Source: Sceloporus undulatus
Lineage: Eukaryota > Chordata > Lepidosauria > Squamata > Phrynosomatidae
Length of the DNA: 64,000 nucleotides
NCBI RefSeq assembly: GCF_019175285.1
Contig: NC_056523.1
Location: forward strand, 186,961,608-187,025,607
Direction of reading: 5' to 3'
Shown: piece by piece, positions 1 to 13,171 of the stretch
How the letters are laid out: every line of letters begins with the position of its first letter
Numbering within the stretch: position 1 is the first letter of the stretch
Position numbers and translations under genes: made by a program
Notes under the pieces: generated by a model
Databases searched by the model: none
What the model saw: the letters and a program-made list of their open reading frames with translations, nothing else
What the model was told of the DNA's origin: nothing

Positions 1-3000
1 GGGCTCTGACCTATATTTCACATACAATTCCCCAGAATCTGAACAAGGTGTGAAGATCCTCCTTGTTTTTATAAATGCATTAATACCTTGTAGTTTTGTA
101 AAAGTCCTATGGTGTAGCAAGGAAGGGGTGTGGTGGAAGGCAAACCCCCCTTCATTATAAAGGGAGTCTCATTTGTTTGATCTTCAGAAATCAGAATTTA
201 TACTGTATGATGTACCTAGAACTGAAGCTTGCAGAACTTGCAAGTTGTTCTTGAAAAATGTTTGTTTATATTTTTTTTTAAACTGGAAGACTCACATGTA
301 ACTCGATATTGTACTAAAAGTGGTTAAGGAATTCCTGTATTCAGTTCTTTGGCTTCACGAAGCCTATTAAATGCCCTTCTGAAAATTAATTCTGTTCGTG
401 ACCTTTTAACACTATAAACTATATATGCAGCCAGTCTGAGGCCACATGTCTGGAACACAATTTAAACAGCAGTGTCTATATTTGACAAAAGGAAATCTTT
501 GAAGATGACATTGAAGAATCCCATGAGGTGTACCAGGGTGTGGTCAGGGTAAAATCAGAAGCATTGATCTTTGGACACTTTCATACTTCCACAGTATGCC
601 TAGAGAGAATCAATTGATTTTTCTACTATAAAGCTGCTCTGCTGTAGAGGCATTCCTGGGTGTGTACAAACATGCCAGCCAAACTTTTAGGCCATCAGTC
701 TGGGAGCTAAGTGCACCCCTTGATAAAGCAACCCATCTACAGCTACACATTGCAAAGGAAGAAGAGCACCAATGGGTGGGATGTTTTTGCTGATCTTCTC
801 AACCCTACAGCTTCCAAGAGGCTCAAGTCCCCCAAAATGTGGATTGACAGTCAAGGTGGTAATGCATAGGTAGAGTTATATGTGTAGTGAGAATAAGAAA
901 GCCTCCAAATTATATTTGGTATAGAGCATGGCTTCCTGAAAATGGGAGCCTTACTTTCCAAAAAGGTAGGAATAAGCTTTCTGCTTTGAGGCTATGAAAA
1001 TCCACTTGAATGTATGGCATATTGAAATCTTAGAAACTGTTGTCCAGTTGGAACACAGTTTCAGAATTTTGCAGAGCTCTTTGCCCTTTACCTGTTTCTT
1101 GCTAAATTGAATTATGTATTGTGGGTTAACATTGCAGAATCAATGCAAACCTGGTCAATTGCCATGACTAACACTAACCATAATTTGGCTGTTACTCACT
1201 GGCATTCAGGGAGGGAGCACAGGTACAACTTTGTGGCCAAACAGCTCTGGTCATATTTACTGTTTGGCTCATTTTTATAATAAAAATTGGGGGACTCGCA
1301 TGATTTACGAAAGGAAGAAACAGATCATGGCAGGGCCAACATTCCTTCAAGTGTACTGCCCATGGAAACGTCTGCTGCTGGCTGAGCCTCTACTAATTGA
1401 TCATGTTCAAAATAGTTCCGTCTGGTTTGTGACAGCCCTCTTCTGCTGGTTTTTTCCCATGTGGGCATAATACACCAAGGTCCATAGATGGTAGGTGCTT
1501 TGGGAGTTACTCATTTTGGATATTTATATATCACTAGGCTAGCCATCCATGGATTGATACTCCTGCAGATTGCCTTGCCCCATATTAGTCATTAGTGACA
1601 TGAGCCCACAGGCACATAGATGTGGGCACATGTGCATCACTGCTCATTGATTAATATAGGCTTGAGTACCCCAAGTTTTTCCCATCTGCGGAGTGTGGGG
1701 TGGGGAATGGAACCAAACCTTCACAGGTGGGAATGGCCCACTATCTTAATATTTTATTTAAGATTTTCATATATTGTCTTTCATAGATCTCCAGGGGTGG
1801 CTACCAATAGAATTTAAAACAAGTATTAAAGATTAGTAATGAACCTGAAAAACAACTAAAACTATTGGTGCTTAACACCTGTGAGATAAAATGCTGATTT
1901 AGTGGGCAACTGCATCAAACCCTGTTTAAAGGGCGTAAGAATGTAACTCCATGGAATAACCCCAGGTTTAAAGCATGGGATGATGTGTATTACCTATTGT
2001 TTATAGGTAAGAGTAAAAATAAAATCATTCCAAAAAGTAATGGAAAAAACTAGGGTGTGCATTTGTTTGTGTGTGATACATAGGTCATAGGATAGGGGTT
2101 GCACCATTGCATAGTTAAAACATTCTAAATTCTACCTTGGACTTATTTGGCTGCTGATTTAGATGGATATTGCTGAGTATTTCCCATTTTGGCATAATGA
2201 GAGTAGCTAATATACAAGAATCCAGATTTTTCCATAAATTGAATGACACTGTAGGCATTAAGAAAATGCCTTAAAAGTTCAATAACACAGAATTCATATT
2301 TTGAGGTTACTCCATTGGCATCTATAGGTTTAGTAAGGCACCAGATTGATCTGCTTGCTTCCACTGTTTCTAAAACCAAAGTGCTGCCAACTTTTGTCTT
2401 TGATCATGTTTTGTGGACAGAGGTTTCAAATAGCCCTTTTCTCACAAAGTTCATTAAGAAGCCCCAAAACAGGGATGCTCCAGGAAGGCTTCACCGATGA
2501 AATATGATCATGCCATAAAATGTTGAGCCAGAATTGTAACATGGCTTTATTTGGCAGGTGGAAAGGGCACCTCTGGATCCTGGAAGGGAGTTTACCTCAA
2601 GGATGGAGTTGACAGACTTTCTCTTTGGGTACTTCTCTGGAGCGTCTGTTTTGTGCGTATGATTGTGCAGTCATTATCAACAGTTGGGCTCGACCATCCA
2701 ATAAAAATGAAATTGGGTGGGTTTAGGTTTTAATTCTGTAAAACAAGTAGTCTAGCAGCAGAAGGCTAAATATGGCTAGGAAAAACAATACCGTATTTTG
2801 TGTTTGGCTGTGTTTATGGTAGCTAACTGCCTTTCCCTGCCTGAAACAAAAAATCTTGATCTCTTTTTGCACATTTGTGTGTAGGTTTTTCCATGGTCAG
2901 ACATGCGGCGCAACAGGCAGCCTGCAGGTCACTTGTGGTCTGCCAAAGGATTTCAGATGGCCCACAAGGATGTAGAATGAGCTTCAAGGCTCTCTGCTGC

Positions 3001-3540
3001 TCAGCCTTCTTCCAAAGGATGAGCTGGGCAGAGGAGGAAAAAGTTGGGTGAACTTGGCTTTCTTCCAAGGAGAGGAATGTGTGGAGAAGGAGGAAGACAG
3101 GTGTATGCTTGTCCTTTAAGGCTCTACAGTTCTGTCATCTCCCAAGGAGAGTGTCAGGCATCAGAGGAAGATAGGCAAACCCTTATCCTGCAAGGCTCTG
3201 CCACCTGACCTGAGAAGGGCCAGCCAGAGGAGGATGGAGACAGAATTCATATTAATAATTAATTAATTAATTAATACCTATCTGCAGCCCAAAGAAGTTA
3301 AGCCTATTTTAGTTTTGACTCCTACCAACTGTAAAGTTGTGCAAGTCTGAATTAGCTTTTTTTATTGTAGTTACTGCTGTCTGTACTATGCATAAGGGGT
3401 GTTCCCCTTTCATCCAAAATGGCAAGATTGTAATGGCTACATGTACCATGTATACATGACATTTAAAATTTAAAGCTAGCCCTGTAGCAGCTTCAATTTT
3501 TAATTTAATTCCACACATAGGAACAAGCCCTCTTTATTTC
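1..3540. other. Intergenic DNA, no gene recognised
   Basis: AT-rich sequence with only short open frames that match nothing I recognise. A short ATTA-type low-complexity run lies near 3256-3275. I see no exon, RNA gene or clear transposon end here. Confidence 0.5.
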
Positions 3541-3557
3541 TGAGAAGGTGCACATGC

Positions 3558-3680
3558 CTGCAGCACTCACGCCGCTGCGTGCACAAGCCCCATTATCCTC
3601 TATGGGACTCGAGCATAGGCAGAACTTGCCTTATGCGGCGGGGTCTGGAACGGATCCCCACATAAGGCAAGGGACCACTG
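3558..3680. repeat. Partial TA-flanked MITE (pogo/Tigger-like)
   Basis: A GC-richer tract ending in ATAAGGCAAGGGACCACTG followed by TA. It resembles the right end of the TA-flanked MITE family that recurs at 13.6, 22.9, 38.9 and 59.9 kb (ends CAGTGGWCCYTTG or CAGTCGGCCCTTCTTAT). The left end is unclear, so this is a fragment or a diverged subfamily. Confidence 0.4.
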
Positions 3681-3699
3681 TATTTATGCAGTGCCTTTA

Positions 3700-5090
3700 C
3701 TACCAAGTGCGCAAAACCAACCTGAGGCATCCAGTTGCTGCCTAGCTCCAACCCCTACGCTGGTGTAGGGGTGTGCCTAGGGACTGTCCAACTGTCCTTG
3801 TCCACCTGGAATGAAGATGTAGCTCCTGTTTTCATCTCAAGAGACAGCAGATGATGATGATTCTCCAGATAAGGCAGAACAGCTGGACAAGCTTGGTGGC
3901 TCCTTAAGCGAAACAGTAGCCAACAGGAGTGAAGCTGTGCCTGGGATCTTTCCACAGGGCTGGTTTCCTATTTCAGTTGCAATTGAATTCTTGTTCTAAA
4001 AAACTTCTTTCTGTTTTGGGAGAAAGGGAGAAGTTTTTCTGTCCCTTTTCTATCAGCTTTCCCTTTCTCTTTCTTCACTAAGTGGCTTCTGTAAAGATGC
4101 TTCTCCACCTCAATTTCTTAGCCTTCACCTGTTTTCAGGATAGCTCATAATGGAACTTCTGATTGCAAGTGCCACCAAAAGGAGGGTAGGCCTTGCACAA
4201 AGACGGTGCTTGGTCCAATCTGAGTGTTGGAAGACAGCCAAAGTCTCTACAGAAGTGATGAAAGATGGAACTGATCCAACGGTACCTGCTGACCAAATTG
4301 GAATTGGAGGTAATATGGGGAGATGATCGAGTGCTGAAGAAATTGGCTCTTCAGCTCTTTCCCCTGCCAGTTCCACCCTTGATTTTTCAGTGGACCCAAC
4401 TCTATGTATGCACACACCTATATGTCCTCAGGCTGTTAATGCATACAGGAGCAAAGGTGTACCGGAAGAAAGAAGTGACTTGATTCCAGATGAGGCACAG
4501 AAATTTTCAGACTGTGTAACAAGCATGTTCTTGATGGAACCTGGCTTGAGGGGAATATTAAGAGCTCTGCTTAAAGGTCTGTCTGCCAGACCCTGTCAAG
4601 AATTTAAAAGAACTCAGTCTTTACAGAGGAAAGCTGAGCAGACTCTTCCAAGAAGTGAGCAGTTCTGGAAACGCAAGAAGCCCTTCCCCTCTCCTGGCAA
4701 GAAAGGGCACTTTTTTTGGAAAATAGGAGCCTTCCTTCAGCTATTATATTCCGCTAGGTAGAAGTTCCCTTGAGGGTCCATTGCCTAAGGAGTAAATACT
4801 CCTTAGAGTTTTTTGTCTCTAACCAAAGAAGTGGGCTAATTCCAAGAGATAGGTTCACATAGCACTGGTGTAACTGGGTGTTCATCATGGGCAGGTTCTA
4901 ATCTGCCCTCGGATTGAAAACAAACCAGTGGCCCAGGCAACAGAGGTAAGTGAGGCTTTCAGAGGGATTGGAACCTTGGTGCCTTCATTATCAGTGGGAA
5001 AGCACCTCATTTTGAGTTTTTTGTTATTCTGTTCTTTAGTACTGTGGAAGCTATGAGACTTCAGATCCTCATGCAGGTTAAAGTATCTCC
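3700..5090 (+). other. Unidentified tract with weak coding look
   Basis: Several medium open frames overlap here; one of 123 codons lies at 4390-4761 on the plus strand. Ser/Pro-rich stretches such as SSALSPASSTLDFSVDPT around 4335-4400 look like the linker part of a retroelement ORF1 or a decayed coding sequence, but I cannot name the family. There is no intact long frame, signal peptide or known motif. It could be a diverged retroelement piece or chance. Confidence 0.2.
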
Positions 5091-5182
5091 ATATTTTATT
5101 TTATTTTTAACTGATTGTATGTACAGCACTGTAAATTTACAGCGCTCTATAAATAAATAATAATAATAACAACAATAATAAT
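5090..5182 (+). repeat. Retroelement 3' tail with TAA/CAA microsatellite
   Basis: The tract has a short inverted pair (CAGCACTGTAAATTTACAGCGCT), the phrase CTATAAATAAATAATAATAA and a simple tail. This is the usual look of an L2-like or SINE 3' end in reptile genomes. The body is not recognisable. Confidence 0.4.
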
Positions 5183-5744
5183 CTGGAGTTAAAAGCAGAC
5201 AGTATTCCAGGGCAGTAGTATAATAGCATCCTCATAACACCCTTAAGTGGAGAAATTCCTTGGATCACAGGTTCAAGACCACTAAAGAACAAAACACTTG
5301 GCTTCTTTAGTACTGAAACTTTGTATATCTCATAGGAGTAGATAGTCTGTTCATCTATTCCAGAAGTTCTACAGATCAGTTGTACCTATGGAAGCAATTT
5401 ATATTAATACAAGGTGTTTCCATGCTTCTCTACTGAGTCACTGGTGTTTACAGAGACTGCATGTTGACATATATTTTACCTAACCATTGCATTGATCTTT
5501 TTTTCTTACAGGTATACAGATGACATAGTAAAGCAGTATCCAACATTCATACTAAAGGATTTGTTAGATTTCATACATAGACAAAAAGAGGGAGGGATCT
5601 ATGTTGCTACCAAGAACAAATCTTACACAGTTAATATATTGACTACTTGATCATGTGTGAGCTTGCACAGCTTCTCTCTGTCTCTCTCTGTTTTCTAAAA
5701 TTCTAAAATCTACAACAATGAATTTTGGACAGGTAAGCTATTAC

Positions 5745-5975
5745 AGACAGAGCCAGGGTGGTATAGTGATTTGAGTATTGGACTGCAACTGGAGATCAGG
5801 GTTTGACTCTCCACAAAATCATGGAAGCCCACTGGGTGACCATGTGCAAGTTACACTCTCTCAGACTCAGAGGAAGGCAAAGACAAACCTCCTCTGAACA
5901 AATCTTGCCAAGCAGACACCATGAGAGGGCCATGTTGGAGTTGGAAATGACTTGACACAAAAGTACGGTAAGCTA
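5745..5975 (+). repeat. tRNA-derived SINE
   Basis: The head resembles a tRNA pol III promoter (GGTGGTATAGTGATTTGAG as A box, GGGTTTGACTCTCC as B box). The body then reads ACCCACTGGGTGACC, CACTCTCTCAGACTCAGAGG and CTCTGAACAAATCTTGCC. At least six more copies of this family lie in the window, on both strands. It is a SINE, not a functional tRNA gene: no cloverleaf 3' half is present. Confidence 0.8.
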
Positions 5976-7740
5976 TTACAGGCCACAAATTCCAGAAAAA
6001 TATCTGTGAGCCAGTTTCATTCCATTCCTCTGTAAAACTTTTGGCAGCCTTATTAGGAACTGATGTAAACTCATAATGGATAATCTCTAGGTACAGTCCA
6101 CAGGGTCCAGAAGGCATGGTTATACAGTTATCATTGGCCCTGAGTCTGATGTATGTCTTTTTAACTGCAATTTGAATAGCAACAATGCCTCACAAAGTTT
6201 GAGTGGAGAAAACAGACACTTGTAGCAACTTCAAAACAGGTCAAGGAAGTCTAGATACTGTTATCAGGAGCATTGAAGAATCTGGGCCTCACCCATTGTT
6301 AGAGATCCACTTCAACCAGAAAGTAACCATACGAATAGATCCTGATTGATTTTTGCACCAGAGTAGATAGTTCAACAGTGAAGTTGGAGTCTAGGCTCTA
6401 GGAGGTATGTACTTTGTTTTAACTTACATTGTAAGAGTCTTTGGGTCCCATGCTGGAAGAAAGATGAGATATAAAATCAGTTTAAAAAAAAACAAATGCC
6501 ATCTTGGCTCTAGGATTTCCATTAATAGAACAGCTTTCTATCATATGCCTGGATGCTGATTGTCCCTCTGTCAACATCAAGATCTTCTTGAGATGGCTAA
6601 CTTTTGAAATTGCTTACAGTTTATGTTTGTTATTTAGAACTTGAACAGTCCTAAGGACCCTCTCCACCCCTTTCTTGAGATGCTACCCAAGGTTTTCCAA
6701 TCGTAAAAAATGCTCTTCAGTGCTTTTTCTATGGCCATCACTTTGGTATACAGAGTTGCCCACTTAACAGTATACCTGACTGTGGAGATGGAGTGCATAT
6801 GTGTGTGTATGTATATATATGTATATGAATACCTATGTATTCCACAAGGGTTGGCGTTGCATGTTAACCTGACACTTCATTTTTACAGATCTGGTTGCTG
6901 AAATTAACACTTACTTTTTTCATCCCCCAGGTAAATCACTTGAAAGGAAATGACACAATCCAATGTTGTTTGCTGTCAAAATGTACCTCAGCTTCATTCA
7001 AGGTTTTATATCTATTACTCCCCCCCTCCCCAGTTAAGCATCATAGTTTTGGTGGATCTTCTAGATGGCTCTGGTGAGATGGATCTTTGTCTGCATCTTG
7101 CTAGTTTATGACGCCTTTATTTCCACTATGTCTGGAAAATGCAGGGATGGTCAGCTCTCCTTCTTTTGGCACTGATGCCTCTAGTAATCATCTGTATGAC
7201 TACCATGTGAAATTCAGCATCGTGATTCTGATCAATGTAGTGATTTGCATATTTCTTCATATTGGAACAAGTGGGAGACACAACCCATCCATGGATATAT
7301 TCTCCACATTAAAGAATACACACACCTTGGTAAGTCTCATCTTTCCTTTTACCCATTATTGCTGTTTGTGTGTTGGATTTCATGCCTTTCTTTTTATTCT
7401 ATTAGCAAAATAATGTTCTCCAAGTTTAGCCAAACTCCCCCCCCCCCATCTGTTTCCCTTGCCAGGAAGCTAGGAAGTGTAATACCAGCTGTCAGGCCTA
7501 CCCCCACCTTCCTTGACCAGAAAATAAGAAGGACTAGCCACTTCTTCACAGTCTCTGTGGCAGGCACAAATGTGCTTTTCACAACTGCGCCAACTGAGTA
7601 GCTTGGTAGGAACCAGGCCCTGCTCCCATCTGCCGTTCATGTCCTAGTCTACCAAAACTGCTGTCTCCTCAGTTTCTTTCCATCCTAAACCAGAGTGACT
7701 TCTCTTAGAGTGTTCTGTGTAGCTGAGTAGTTTTTCATTT
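5976..7740. other. No gene recognised
   Basis: AT-rich DNA with short open frames only. A C-run lies at about 7438-7447 and a TA/TG-rich patch at 6800-6830. Nothing here can be assigned. Confidence 0.5.
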
Positions 7741-7750
7741 CCTTTCTTGT

Positions 7751-8390
7751 TCATAGAATCATAGAGTTGGAAGGGACCACACAGGCCATCCAGTCCAACC
7801 CCCTGCCATGCAGGAAATCCAAATCAAAGCATCCCCGACAGATGGCCATCTAGCCTCTGCTTAAAGACCTCCAAGGAAGGAGACTCCACTACACTCCGAG
7901 GAAGTGTGTTCCACTGTCGAACAGCCCTTACTGTCAGGAAGTTCTTCCTAATGTTGAGGTGGAATCTCTTTTGCTGAAGCTTGCATCCATTGCTCCAGGT
8001 CCTAGTCTCTGGAGCAGCAGAAAACAAGCTTGCTCCCTCCTCAATATGACATCCCTTCAAATATTTAAACAGGGCTATCATATCACCTCTTAACCTTCTT
8101 TTCTCCAGGCTAAACATCCCCAGCTCCCTGAGTCATTCCTCATAGGGCATGGTTTCCAGACCTTTCACCATTTTAGTCGCCCTCCTTTGGACACATTCCA
8201 GTTTCTCAACATCCTTTTTAAATGGTGGTGCCCAGAACTGGACACAATATTCCAGGTGGGGCCTGACCAGAGCAGAATAGAGTGGCACTATTACTTCTCT
8301 GATCTAGACACTATACTTTAATTGATGCAGCCTAAAATTGCATTGGCCTTTTTAGCTGCCGCATCCCATCTCTGCCTTCATGTTCTTGCA
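7751..8390 (-). mobile_element. CR1 LINE, 3' part
   Basis: The minus strand encodes the familiar CR1 reverse transcriptase C-terminus (phrases SLEKRRLRGDMIALFKYLKG and RQWNTLPRSVVESPSLEVFK), followed by the CR1 end with repeated ATTCTATGA at 7751-7765. The coding part is open for about 97 codons (7824-8117). The 5' side is cut off at about 8390, the usual CR1 truncation. Immobile copy. Confidence 0.9.
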
Positions 8391-8599
8391 TTCTTTTGTT
8401 CATTCTCCACCATTTTTCTTTATATTCTACCACTTAAAAAAACTGGCTCTTTTCTCTACTTTTTATGGGGCCTCAACTTACTTTCTTTTCAAATTCTGTT
8501 ATTCATGTGGCTGAAGGTCTCTCTATCTGATGGGCATTAAGAGTATTTGTTTTGCCTCAGGGAGGGACATCTAGTTGAGAAGTGCTTGATCTATAGAGG

Positions 8600-11500
8600 T
8601 TTTACCTCAGGCTTTGAAAAATTGAGCTTCACAGCTTAAACTTCATTTTTGGTTTCTACAATGGCCTCTACAACAACATTGAAATCCCAAGGCCCATCAG
8701 AAATTGAAGATGGGATCAGTACCGATATCAGTATCAGTACCAACGACTTCAACTCAGTCTACTGTATTGATGGTGCACTGAGTATCAACTGTTTCTTCAA
8801 TACCGATACTTTTGAACCCGGCATTTACAGCCATTCTAATAGCAGGATTCTGTCCATCTGACCTTCCTTGCACACAAAGTGAAGTGTAGAGCAACTCTCT
8901 CTAAATCTGATTTTTAAAAGAGTGATGTCACCAGATGGGCATTCAGCATTAAAAAAAAAAAAGAGCAGACTTAAGGAAAAGAAGAGGCCTAGGCACTCTT
9001 AAGCATCCTCACAGTACCAACTTCAACAACTGCTTCAAAATATATACCATCAGCACAAGGAATTACTTGACTATTGGGATGCCACTAGTGCCTCTGTTGG
9101 TATCAAGTGTTGCTGATCTTGAGCCTCTTTTGGTACAGGAGGTGGAACCAGTAATGGAACAGAAAGTGCCTATTCATCAGACCTCTCTTCCCTCTCCTTA
9201 TTCACCTCCTGCATTGCATTCTTCTGTGTCCCCTTGTCATGGTTCACCCAGACATAGATTACTTCCACCATCATCTTGGCATGACAGATATCCTTTTTGA
9301 AGGGACCAGCCCTATGCATCTCCAAGTCCTTGCAGGGACTACTGGTACAGAAAAGATTTTCCCTATACTTCTGTCTTGTGTATCAATTGGCACCAACAAG
9401 AATGCCTGTGGAGAGAACCTCCCAGATTTTACCATACCTACTCCCCATCATACCAAGATAGCTACCATGATCATGAATTTGCCCACTGGCATTGTTCTCC
9501 ATATCTTTAGTATCAAAGTTACTGAAGATCTCTGCATACTCATCTGCTACCTGATTCTCCTCTTTGTCAATTTCCATATCATCCATCTACACCATGAGAG
9601 CATTTGTCACTCTCAGCAATATGCCACCCTCCATTCCTGTTGCCTAGGTAGCTCTGCAACAGTAGCTCTGTCCAGGCCTCCTTCACCTACTCCAGTCATG
9701 GTACCTCCAACTGTTTTTCTTGTCATTACCACAATCTACCCTGCTCCTATCCCCAGCGTTATACCTTCTTTGATGGTACTTGCTACTACCACAGATATAC
9801 CAATCACTGCTCAGACCACTGCTGTTCCACTCACCACTATGGTCCCTCCAGTTCTTGTATCTCGAGAAAAGGCTTCTCCTGATTCCTCTAGGGGTGACTT
9901 GACTGATTCCTCCTCCCAAGCACCACTTTCTGCGCTCATTTCCTCTCCTTCTGCTACTGTTGATACCACTCTTCCATCATCTCCAGAAGACATCAGAATG
10001 TCTGTGGACATTGTGTTGTGCATGGCTAAGTCCTTGGGGTTAGATATCACAGCTCCAATCTGTTTTTAGTTTTTTATGGAGGATTCATAGGCCCCTACAT
10101 CAGCTATGATCCTTCTTTTGCCTGCTGTCCACAACCTCACTAAGCAGTTGTGGCTTAAGCCAGTCTCTGTGCTATCAGCTTCTTGCAGTCTCAAGAATTT
10201 ATATAGGACTCAGCAGACAAGAGCTTCTTTTTTTTTATTTTCACCCATCCTCTACCTAATTCCATCCCAGTCTAAAAGCTGCAAGAACTTGTGTTCTACC
10301 CCAGCCAACTGAGAAAGAAAGTACTTTGATATGTTTGGGTACTGTTTCTATTCTTCCACAGCCCTCATGATATGTGTGCCTAACAATGCAGGCTTACATA
10401 CCTGTGTACCAGTACCTCCTATGGAACAAGAGGTTTGCCTTCGTTTCTTCTAGATGCTCAAAAGAATGCAACCTTGCTTTTTAACAAGAGGCACACTCCC
10501 TGCTGACACCACAGATACAATCAGCTTGGCACTTCATTCATAGAATCATAGAGTTGGAAGAGACCACAATTGATGTGGTCTTTGGCTGTACATTGATTGT
10601 ACAGCCAAAGTGATGTCAGGAGAGGTTGCTTTTGACTGCTGTGCATGGCTGCATTCTTCTGGACTATCTGAGGACACCAGACATTGTACCAGCCATTCGA
10701 TGGATAAGGCTTATTCGGTTCTAAAAACTTGGACAACCTGCTCAAGGCCAGACTGACAGTGAAGAAATGGCTTTGGCATGCCACATCAATAACAATGGCC
10801 ATGCAGGTCTTGGAAAAGTCTTTTGTCACTCTTCCCTTGGTGCAAGTTGCCATCTAGAACAGCAAACATGCCCTCTCAGACTTTTTTATACCAACAGCAT
10901 GTTTTCCAAGCAGTACTATTTCTAGCCTGCTTCTTCAAAGAAATCCTGTGGCTCATCCAGATCTTTCCTTTGACTGTTCTTACTGGATGGCACCACATTT
11001 AACTTTTCACTTGTCAAGTCAACTTATGCTCTCGCACTATACTGCCATTTCACCACCTGGCACAACATCACCAACTGACTCATGTGTACTCACTATTATC
11101 CCTCTGGGTTATGCTATAGAGCTTTCAAGTATGCTGCCCATATCGTTTTTCTTTGTTTTACTCCTCCCTCAAGGTCCCTGATAGACAAGATTGCCTCTTT
11201 ACTATAAAAAGATGTCAAGAAAACAATTCCAGATTGATGCAGAATTGATACTTTTCGAGATACTTTACAATCCCAAACAGGGCTGATGATCTTCATCCTA
11301 TCTTGGATCCTTGTGATGTCAACAGGCGTATAAGACCAAGGAAATTCAAAATGGCAGCACCTCATAACTATTTCACTGCACTCCATTCTGCCATTCTTTC
11401 ACAAGAGGGACTGGTTCCCGCCAATTGGTGCTTACTTCTACATTAGCATAAGGCAACAACATCACAAGTTTCTCAGATTTGCTATCAGCAAAGACCTCTA

Positions 11501-11745
11501 TCAATACACAGTGTTTCTTTTGCAGTTCTCCACAGCCCTAAACGTTTTTACCAAATGTATGGCAATAGTAGTCTTCTTTCTCAGGGCTCAAGGAATATAG
11601 ATATAACTCTACCTAAAAAATTGATTGTTGGTGTCCTCCCAGAGCAAGCTGTATTGAGATATTCACTGAACCTGGTCACTACTCCACAACTTGGGTCTCA
11701 GTGTCAACCCCAAGAAGTCCATCTTGGAACCAATGAGTGATGGAA
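8600..11745 (+). mobile_element. DIRS1-like retroelement fossil (old, broken)
   Basis: A Ser/Thr/Pro-rich Gag-like tract (about 8650-10060) and further Gag-like text are followed near 11420-11740 by reverse-transcriptase-like text (the phrase FTKCMA is shared with the whole copy at 30-36 kb). The recombinase part is absent. It carries many breaks and is much more decayed than the 30-36 kb copy, so it is an older insertion. I could not identify its terminal repeats. Confidence 0.7.
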
Positions 11746-11750
11746 GGAGT

Positions 11751-12008
11751 TGGAGCATGTGAACGCTCAGCCCTATGCTAAGGCCGGCATAAACTGCCAG
11801 TTTGTCGAGCCCCAAATGGCGCTCCACGAAAACTGTGGTACCCCTTCTGGGACACAAAAAGAACCCACCAAGAAGCGGGTTCTTTTTGGTCCTTCTGGAG
11901 GCGTGGCATCTGGTTGCCACAGCCTCCATCTGGGCCTCAAAGGGGTGGCGTTAAGCCACCCGTCTGTAGAGGCCCTTAGTTTCCCCTATGGTGGTCATGT
12001 TCCTGACA

Positions 12009-12077
<69 letters not shown>
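11751..12077. repeat. Hairpin-rich element followed by (ATT)n
   Basis: Directly after the DIRS-like text comes a GC-richer tract with a strong hairpin (AAAAAGAACCC ... GGGTTCTTTTT, about 11857-11890) and repeated GGCGT/GCCACC phrases, then about 70 bases of ATT repeats (12008-12077). It may be a non-autonomous element or a SINE with an ATT tail; the family is unknown. The open frame across the ATT run (poly-Leu) is an artefact. Confidence 0.4.
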
Positions 12078-12080
<3 letters not shown>

Positions 12081-13170
12081 CCTTTATTTATGAAGGTTCT
12101 AAACTAGGTTATGAATTTTAAAAATCTCTTGATGCTGAGAAGCCTTCTGTGAACTGCTGTAACTCGCTGTGAGCAAGGTGCAGGGTAGTTCAGGAAAGAA
12201 GGTACATAAGGGGATTCTTTGTCAGAGGAACAGAAAGGACATTTAGTGTCCTTCTTCACAACTCTTCACTAGTTGGCTGCTAACTCAAAAGCTGATGCCA
12301 TCACTCTCTTTGAATCTTCCTACTGCCCCAAGTCAGATTAATCTTGAAGAACACCCATCAGGTTAAGATAATGAACCTGGGAAATCTCTGGTCATGAATT
12401 GGCACAAAAACAACAAAATTGGTAGATTTCTGTTCATCAGAGCGGGGTAGCAAGATAGATGTAATTGTCCATGTCTTCTCCAAAGGAGCCATTTGTTCTG
12501 AATGTGAAGAACAAAGCATTGCTTTTCCTTTCTTTGTTTTTTAGAATGAGCAGTGTGTGATCTCCATTGAGGAGGGGCTACTGCTTTGGACTTAGCAAAA
12601 AGCTACTTTTGGGGCTGGGGATCATAATATATCACTTCTAATGTTATACAGTGAGACATTAGGGATCTCTATGGGAATGGATGCTCTTAACATTCATTGC
12701 CAAATATAACTCCCCTTCTTGTCCCTTCCCCCAGCTCCAAGAGTCAATTTGCCTAGTTGGGTTGGCGCACTGAATGGAAGTGGGATGGCTTGATTTTGAT
12801 CCTCTTTGAGGGAGCAATGCTGGATATTGGACATTAGGAACCAGAACCCCATAGAAAATAATTTATATTATGGTGCCACTGATACAAGCATGAGATCAAG
12901 CTTTAAAAATGTTTTGCCAGAAACAAATTGTCTTTAAATAAACACCTTCCTCAAATCATTGTGCATGTTTTGTTTTGAAAAGTCTCATATATTGCTCAAG
13001 TAATTTTGGGACTGGGGATGGCTTTGATCTCCCAGTTGGACAGTCTGCAACAAGAACTTGACAGCAACGGAGTCTCTTTTATGAAATCTTCTAAGCCTCT
13101 CAGTGTATATCAGTACCATCAGCCTAAATCCAACTGCTAGTCAATTGCCTCGGAGTGGGCAAATGAGTGG
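12078..13170. other. No gene recognised
   Basis: Intergenic sequence without recognisable exon, repeat end or RNA gene. Confidence 0.5.
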
Positions 13171-13171
13171 G

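Noticed and set aside
5755-5830. tRNA-like segment with A and B boxes
   Set aside because: It is the head of a dispersed SINE; no full cloverleaf can be drawn and many copies exist.
7108-7601. Overlapping open frames of about 100 and 118 codons as exons
   Set aside because: No similarity that I recognise, no consistent splice sites, and a C-run inside; more likely chance.
9239-10069. 276-codon open frame as a possible host gene
   Set aside because: Ser/Thr/Pro-rich text and position fit the Gag-like part of an old DIRS-like fossil, with reverse-transcriptase-like text downstream.
12008-12121. Open frame with a run of Leu over ATT repeats
   Set aside because: The poly-Leu is a translation of a trinucleotide microsatellite. 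The same artefact appears at 17797-17840, 28338-28400 and 44384-44417.
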